This document shows positions 13,859 to 16,869 of a stretch of 16,869 nucleotides of DNA, piece by piece. Within the stretch, counting starts at the first letter, position 1. Each line of letters opens with the position of its first letter. The notes below the pieces were generated by a model. The model was not told where the DNA came from and ran no database searches. It saw nothing but the letters and a program-made list of their open reading frames with translations. The position numbers were made by a program, and so were the translations under genes. Origin of the DNA: DATJXG01 sp035500455 (GTDB taxonomy: Bacteria > Acidobacteriota > Terriglobia > Terriglobales > Acidobacteriaceae). The stretch is from positions 1 through 16,869 of the forward strand of contig DATJXG010000219.1 in assembly GCA_035500455.1 (NCBI GenBank), written 5' to 3'.

Positions 13859-15922
13859 TCACGAAACTTGCCAGTAGACCGAGTAACGTTTGTCATACAG
13901 GCGGTTCAGTGGAACCAGCGTGACGTCTTTCCGCTGCCCTGACGTCCGGAATGTTAGCGGTTTGTCTCCCGGCTTGATCCACGAACTCGGGTCAGACCCC
14001 GACGCCTTGAATGTCGGAATCTCGAGATCCGGCACGGGAGGAGTCCTGTTCACCGGCCCCAGCGGCGAGCCGTTCTGCTCGGCAATGGGTGCGCCCACCC
14101 GCAAATTTGGCCCAATGATGTGGGCTTCGGTCAGCCCTTCCGCACCGAGGTCTCCGGCCAGAACCAGAGGGCCGTACAGAAACGCCTGGGTGTGAGAATC
14201 ATCCGGCATGACTTCCACATGTAGGTGCATGGGAAGCCGCATCTCCACTTTATCTCCCGTCTTCCATGCTCGCCGGATGGTCAGGTAGGAGCCAGGCGCT
14301 GCCGACGCATCTAGCAGCTTCCCGTTCAATTTCACAGTTGGAGCCGACTGCAGCCAAGCGGGAATGCGCAGACGCAAGTCCATGTTGACCGGCTTCGCCG
14401 CTGTCACGATCAGCATCACGTCCTCCGACTCCGGATACTGGGTCTCTTGACGGAGCTTGAACCCCTTCTCCGCCCAATCCAGCTCCGACGGAATGAAAAG
14501 ATTCACATAGAGCCCCTCGTGATCCCGCCAGTAAATGCTATTGTTCAGCTTCGAATACTCCTCAATCCCCGAACCCGTACAACACCAGAATGTCTGATCT
14601 TCCGTGTTGAAAGTCTTCCAGACGCCGGGCGCGAGTGAAAGGTAATACTGTGTGTATCCAACCTTCGGGCGGATGGTGCCGATGCGGTGATTGAGCAGCG
14701 ACCGCTCATAGTAATCGAAGAAGGCGGGCGACGGATTCCAGCTATAAAGCTGCCGCGTCAGCTTCAGCATGTTGTAAGCGCAGCAGCATTCAGCCGTGTT
14801 TACGCTCTGCTTCAGCTCGGCGGCCAAACGCCGCGGCGGAGCCAGCCAGGCTTCCGCATTGCTCGTTCCGGCCGTGACATAGGAACGAGCGGTGGTGACC
14901 TCATAAAAGAAGTACTCCGATAAATCGCGAAAGCGGGGGTCGCCCGAGATCTCGTACCTTCGCGTGGCCGCAATGACCTGCGGGATATGCGTGTTGGCGT
15001 GCAATCCCTGCAATTCGTCCCGCCGCGCTGCCAGCGGATTGATGAAGCTCTTCTTCTGGAAGCGGTCGCCCAAGTTCGCCCAGCGATCGTTGTTGGTCTC
15101 GGCGGCGAGATGATAGAAACTCTCCGCGATGCCGCCAAACTCGATCTTGAGGATCTGCTGCATCTGCGCTTCTGTCTTTGGGGCCGTCCACTCGTCCGCC
15201 CATGCCGCCATGCCTTCCAGTACCTGCAGCGCCTGGTTGTTCCCGGCCAGTCGGTACATGTCAAACATCCCGGCTGTGATTTTATGGATCGTGTAGAAAG
15301 GAGCCCACACCCGCTCGCCCTTCTCTAGCCGGTCGAACCACGTGGTCGGAAAGGCGCTAAGGTACTTGCCGCCCAGCTTTTCCTGGCATTTGGCCATCTC
15401 CGCCACCATGTAATCGCCTTTGGCTTTGGCCTCCTTATCCCCCGTCGCGGCCAGTTGCGCGCTGGCGGAAAGGAAGTGGCCACTGAAATGTCCGCGCAGT
15501 TCGCTCGATCGCTGACCGTTCTCCGGCTGCTCCCAACCTCCAAGCGGTTTCGCCGCGCCCACGGGCAGTCCGGCATTGGCGCGGAAGGTATATAAGAGGC
15601 GGTCCGCCTGCAGTCGTGCCATGTAGCCGCGGTTCCACTCCTGCGAATCGAAGAACACACTGTTCGGCAGCAGTCGAACCCGACTCATTGGAAAGGGCTG
15701 AACGCTTGGCGCAACGTCTCGACGAGTGAACTCCAGAGGCCCGTCGAATGCCGGAGTGTCCGGCACTAGCGGTCTCTGGAAAGATCCCGGAGCCAGGCGT
15801 GTCGAGGCTGCATTCGGCTGCTGAACCTCCTGGCCAACTAACGCCGTAGCCGCCGCGCCGGCTGTAACCAGGACACCGAAACGGCGTCGGCTCAGAGGAC
15901 GCGCATTTGTCTGATCGCTCAT
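13859..15922 (-). CDS. GH127/GH146-like beta-L-arabinofuranosidase, Tat-exported
   Basis: This 687-residue protein starts at ATG 15922 with AGGGG six bases upstream; the in-frame GTG 15946 lacks this. MSDQTNARPLSRRRFGVLVTAG is a twin-arginine signal. The core is typical of the DUF1680 superfamily: LLYTFRANAGLPVGAAKPLGGWE, then ELRGHFSGHFLSA and ATGDKEAKAK; TAGTSNAEAW with E357 as likely acid/base; NTAECCCAYNMLKLTRQLY with E378 and C380 as likely zinc ligands; and FWCCTGSGIEEY with C447 and C448 as the nucleophile/zinc pair. The barrel ends near residue 480 and is followed by beta domains containing LRLRIPAWLQ and YGPLVLAGDLG. By family, these enzymes release beta-L-arabinofuranose from plant glycans (hydroxyproline-linked arabinans for GH127, pectic side chains for GH146). 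Assignment to GH146 rather than GH127 is a judgement from motif style. It lies closer to the canonical family than the enzyme at 2847-4676. Confidence 0.9.
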   Translation of the reverse strand: MSDQTNARPLSRRRFGVLVTAGAAATALVGQEVQQPNAASTRLAPGSFQRPLVPDTPAFDGPLEFTRRDVAPSVQPFPMSRVRLLPNSVFFDSQEWNRGYMARLQADRLLYTFRANAGLPVGAAKPLGGWEQPENGQRSSELRGHFSGHFLSASAQLAATGDKEAKAKGDYMVAEMAKCQEKLGGKYLSAFPTTWFDRLEKGERVWAPFYTIHKITAGMFDMYRLAGNNQALQVLEGMAAWADEWTAPKTEAQMQQILKIEFGGIAESFYHLAAETNNDRWANLGDRFQKKSFINPLAARRDELQGLHANTHIPQVIAATRRYEISGDPRFRDLSEYFFYEVTTARSYVTAGTSNAEAWLAPPRRLAAELKQSVNTAECCCAYNMLKLTRQLYSWNPSPAFFDYYERSLLNHRIGTIRPKVGYTQYYLSLAPGVWKTFNTEDQTFWCCTGSGIEEYSKLNNSIYWRDHEGLYVNLFIPSELDWAEKGFKLRQETQYPESEDVMLIVTAAKPVNMDLRLRIPAWLQSAPTVKLNGKLLDASAAPGSYLTIRRAWKTGDKVEMRLPMHLHVEVMPDDSHTQAFLYGPLVLAGDLGAEGLTEAHIIGPNLRVGAPIAEQNGSPLGPVNRTPPVPDLEIPTFKASGSDPSSWIKPGDKPLTFRTSGQRKDVTLVPLNRLYDKRYSVYWQVS

Positions 15923-16294
15923 TCGTTTCCCCTCAATCAGAAACACAGTAGTTGAACAAATCTAATTGTAGACGCAATATTCCGACTGCATCGGAACTGC
16001 TCGAAGCGTGTGCTTACCCCCTGAGGTTTCCGCGCATCGGCAACCAGTTCAAGCAATTGGGATGAGAACGCACGTTTGAAGCGACTCTTGCCCACGCTTC
16101 GCCTGACGATTGACAATCTCTGTGGTGTAATAGCGGACGATGCGCCCGATGCCGACTCGAATATGTATTTCCGTTTGATGCCTACCCATCGTTCCTCCCG
16201 ACCGAGGGGGAGCGGTGCAGGGCCAGAATTGCGTTTATGCAACTAAGATGCAATTCACTAAGCAGCTGTTTTGTAAGCGATTGACAAAGCAAGT
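15923..16294. other. 372-bp gap upstream of the GH146-like gene and of tRNA-Sec
   Basis: This divergent gap must hold the promoter of the minus-strand GH146-like gene (left part) and of the plus-strand tRNA (right part). The left part contains the inverted repeat at 15980-15996. Near the tRNA, a TTGACA at 16282-16287 is too close to the tRNA 5' end to be its -35. An imperfect direct repeat (ATGCAACTAAG, then ATGCAATTCACTAAG) lies at about 16235-16263. A 101-codon minus-strand frame at 15937-16242 has no ribosome binding site and no recognisable family; I do not call it. Confidence 0.5.
15980..15996. promoter_or_regulatory. 17-bp inverted repeat, candidate operator of the GH146-like gene
   Basis: TTCCGACTGCATCGGAA is a perfect 6-bp inverted repeat around a 5-base spacer, 58-74 bp upstream of ATG 15922. 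Its size and position suit a dimeric repressor or activator such as a LacI- or GntR-type protein. No regulator gene is in the window, so the protein that binds it is unknown. Confidence 0.45.
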
Positions 16295-16391
16295 GGAAGC
16301 GCATGTGGTCCGGTGACTGCCCCGGTCTTCAAAACCGGCGGGCGGCATCTACGATGCCGCCGGTGCGTTCGACTCGCACACGCTTCCGCCA
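16295..16391 (+). tRNA. selC: tRNA-Sec (anticodon UCA)
   Basis: This 97-nt gene folds as a bacterial selenocysteine tRNA. It has an acceptor arm beginning GGAAGCGC and ending ACGCTTCC-G-CCA, a 6-bp D stem (GTGGTC/GACTGC, two wobbles), an anticodon stem CCGGT/ACCGG with loop CTTCAAA (anticodon TCA), a long variable arm with GGCGGCAT/ATGCCGCC around CTACG, and a T arm GTGCG-TTCGACT-CGCAC. The CCA is encoded. Like E. coli selC it starts GGAAG and has the CGGTGA D-loop region. The eighth acceptor pair reads C with A, a mismatch in the usual 8+5 bp helix. It carries Ser, converted to Sec by SelA, and is delivered by SelB to UGA codons with a SECIS element; none of those genes is in the window. Confidence 0.95.
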
Positions 16392-16530
16392 AATCTCGGT
16401 TTTAGCGTTCGCTGTCTGAATATAATCCGCCACAAGGTTCCCATAATCTCAGTAAACATTGACTTGCATAAGCTAAGGTGACATCCTTGGCCCGGTTGTA
16501 ATACCTGTAATGCGAGTTAGGAGTCGATAT

Positions 16531-16869
16531 ATGCGGATGTTACTAACCATCGCGCTGTTCTGTACCGCCGCTACGGCCGCAATGGCACAGACGTGCGACT
16601 CGACGCTATGGGACCACGTGTACCACGGAAAGTTTCCCACCGCTAAGGACCGCCTCAAACCAATTCAGGACTGCATTACCGTGACTGGAACCGTCATCAG
16701 TGCGGCGGCGGAAGCGGACGGCGATCGCCACATCCGGCTGAAAGTCGATAAGCAGTTCAAGAAGCTGCTCAATGCCAAGAACATGACCGGCGAGGCCGGC
16801 TTCCTGGTGGTGGAGCCGATGTGCACGCACAAAGTAACGCAGAAAGATACGATCAAGGAAGGCGTGTGC
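16531..16869 (+). CDS. Small secreted protein of unknown function (3' end cut by window edge)
   Basis: The frame is open from ATG 16531 to the window edge (113 codons, no stop). TAGGAG lies seven bases before the ATG. The N-terminus MRMLLTIALFCTAATAAMAQ is a clear Sec signal peptide with likely cleavage after AMA. The mature part begins QTCDSTLWDHVYHGKFPTAK and continues with DCITVTGTVISAAAEADGD, HIRLKVDKQFKKLLNAKN and FLVVEPMC. Four mature cysteines in the visible part could form disulfides. The segment from CITVTG to LVVEP has the strand pattern of a small beta-barrel (OB-like) domain, which is inference. I recognise the pattern as a conserved secreted bacterial protein but know of no function. 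The 139 bases between the tRNA and this gene show TTGACT at 16459-16464 without a good -10. Confidence 0.8.
   Translation, partial: MRMLLTIALFCTAATAAMAQTCDSTLWDHVYHGKFPTAKDRLKPIQDCITVTGTVISAAAEADGDRHIRLKVDKQFKKLLNAKNMTGEAGFLVVEPMCTHKVTQKDTIKEGVC

Noticed and set aside
15937..16242. 101-codon minus-strand frame upstream of the GH146-like gene
   Set aside because: No ribosome binding site, Arg/Ser-rich composition, and it overlaps the likely promoter and the palindrome at 15980-15996.
16282..16287. TTGACA as -35 of the tRNA promoter
   Set aside because: It ends only seven bases before the tRNA 5' end, leaving no room for a spacer and -10.

Overview
The window looks like part of an Acidobacteriota chromosome. 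The grounds are moderate-high GC, an unusual density of twin-arginine (Tat) exported carbohydrate enzymes, and secreted protein families that I associate with soil acidobacteria. This taxonomic placement is inference; there is no ribosomal marker in the window. I see no insertion sequence, integrase, CRISPR array, phage gene or rRNA.

Layout from left to right. Positions 1-2580 (-) hold a large Tat-exported protein of a DUF5695-like family; its 3' end lies outside the window. A divergent regulatory gap follows. Positions 2847-4676 (+) hold a GH127-like beta-L-arabinofuranosidase, overlapped by ten bases by a second gene (4667-6667 +) for a secreted protein of unknown function. After a convergent 337-bp gap comes a complete paralogue of the first gene (7005-9851 -), preceded by a gap with a 14-bp tandem repeat. 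Next are a Tat-exported amidase-signature enzyme (10167-11972 -), divergent from a Tat-exported TIM-barrel putative glycosidase (12193-13758 +), and a second GH127/GH146-like enzyme (13859-15922 -). The right edge carries a selenocysteine tRNA (16295-16391 +) and the start of a small secreted protein (16531 to the edge, +).

Working together: six consecutive enzymes (two DUF5695-like, two GH127-superfamily, one TIM barrel, one amidase) each begin with a twin-arginine motif, so they should fold in the cytoplasm and act in the periplasm or outside the cell. The two GH127-type enzymes suggest a substrate with beta-L-arabinofuranosyl residues, such as plant hydroxyproline-rich glycoproteins or pectic side chains. 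The large DUF5695-like pair would then be candidate partner glycan enzymes of unknown specificity. No transporter, SusC/D pair or regulator gene is present, so this is a degradation cluster rather than a complete utilisation locus. Most genes have their own orientation and promoter region; a shared 11-bp AT-rich element lies upstream of both DUF5695-like genes.

The tRNA-Sec shows that the organism probably decodes UGA as selenocysteine, although I found no selenoprotein in this window.
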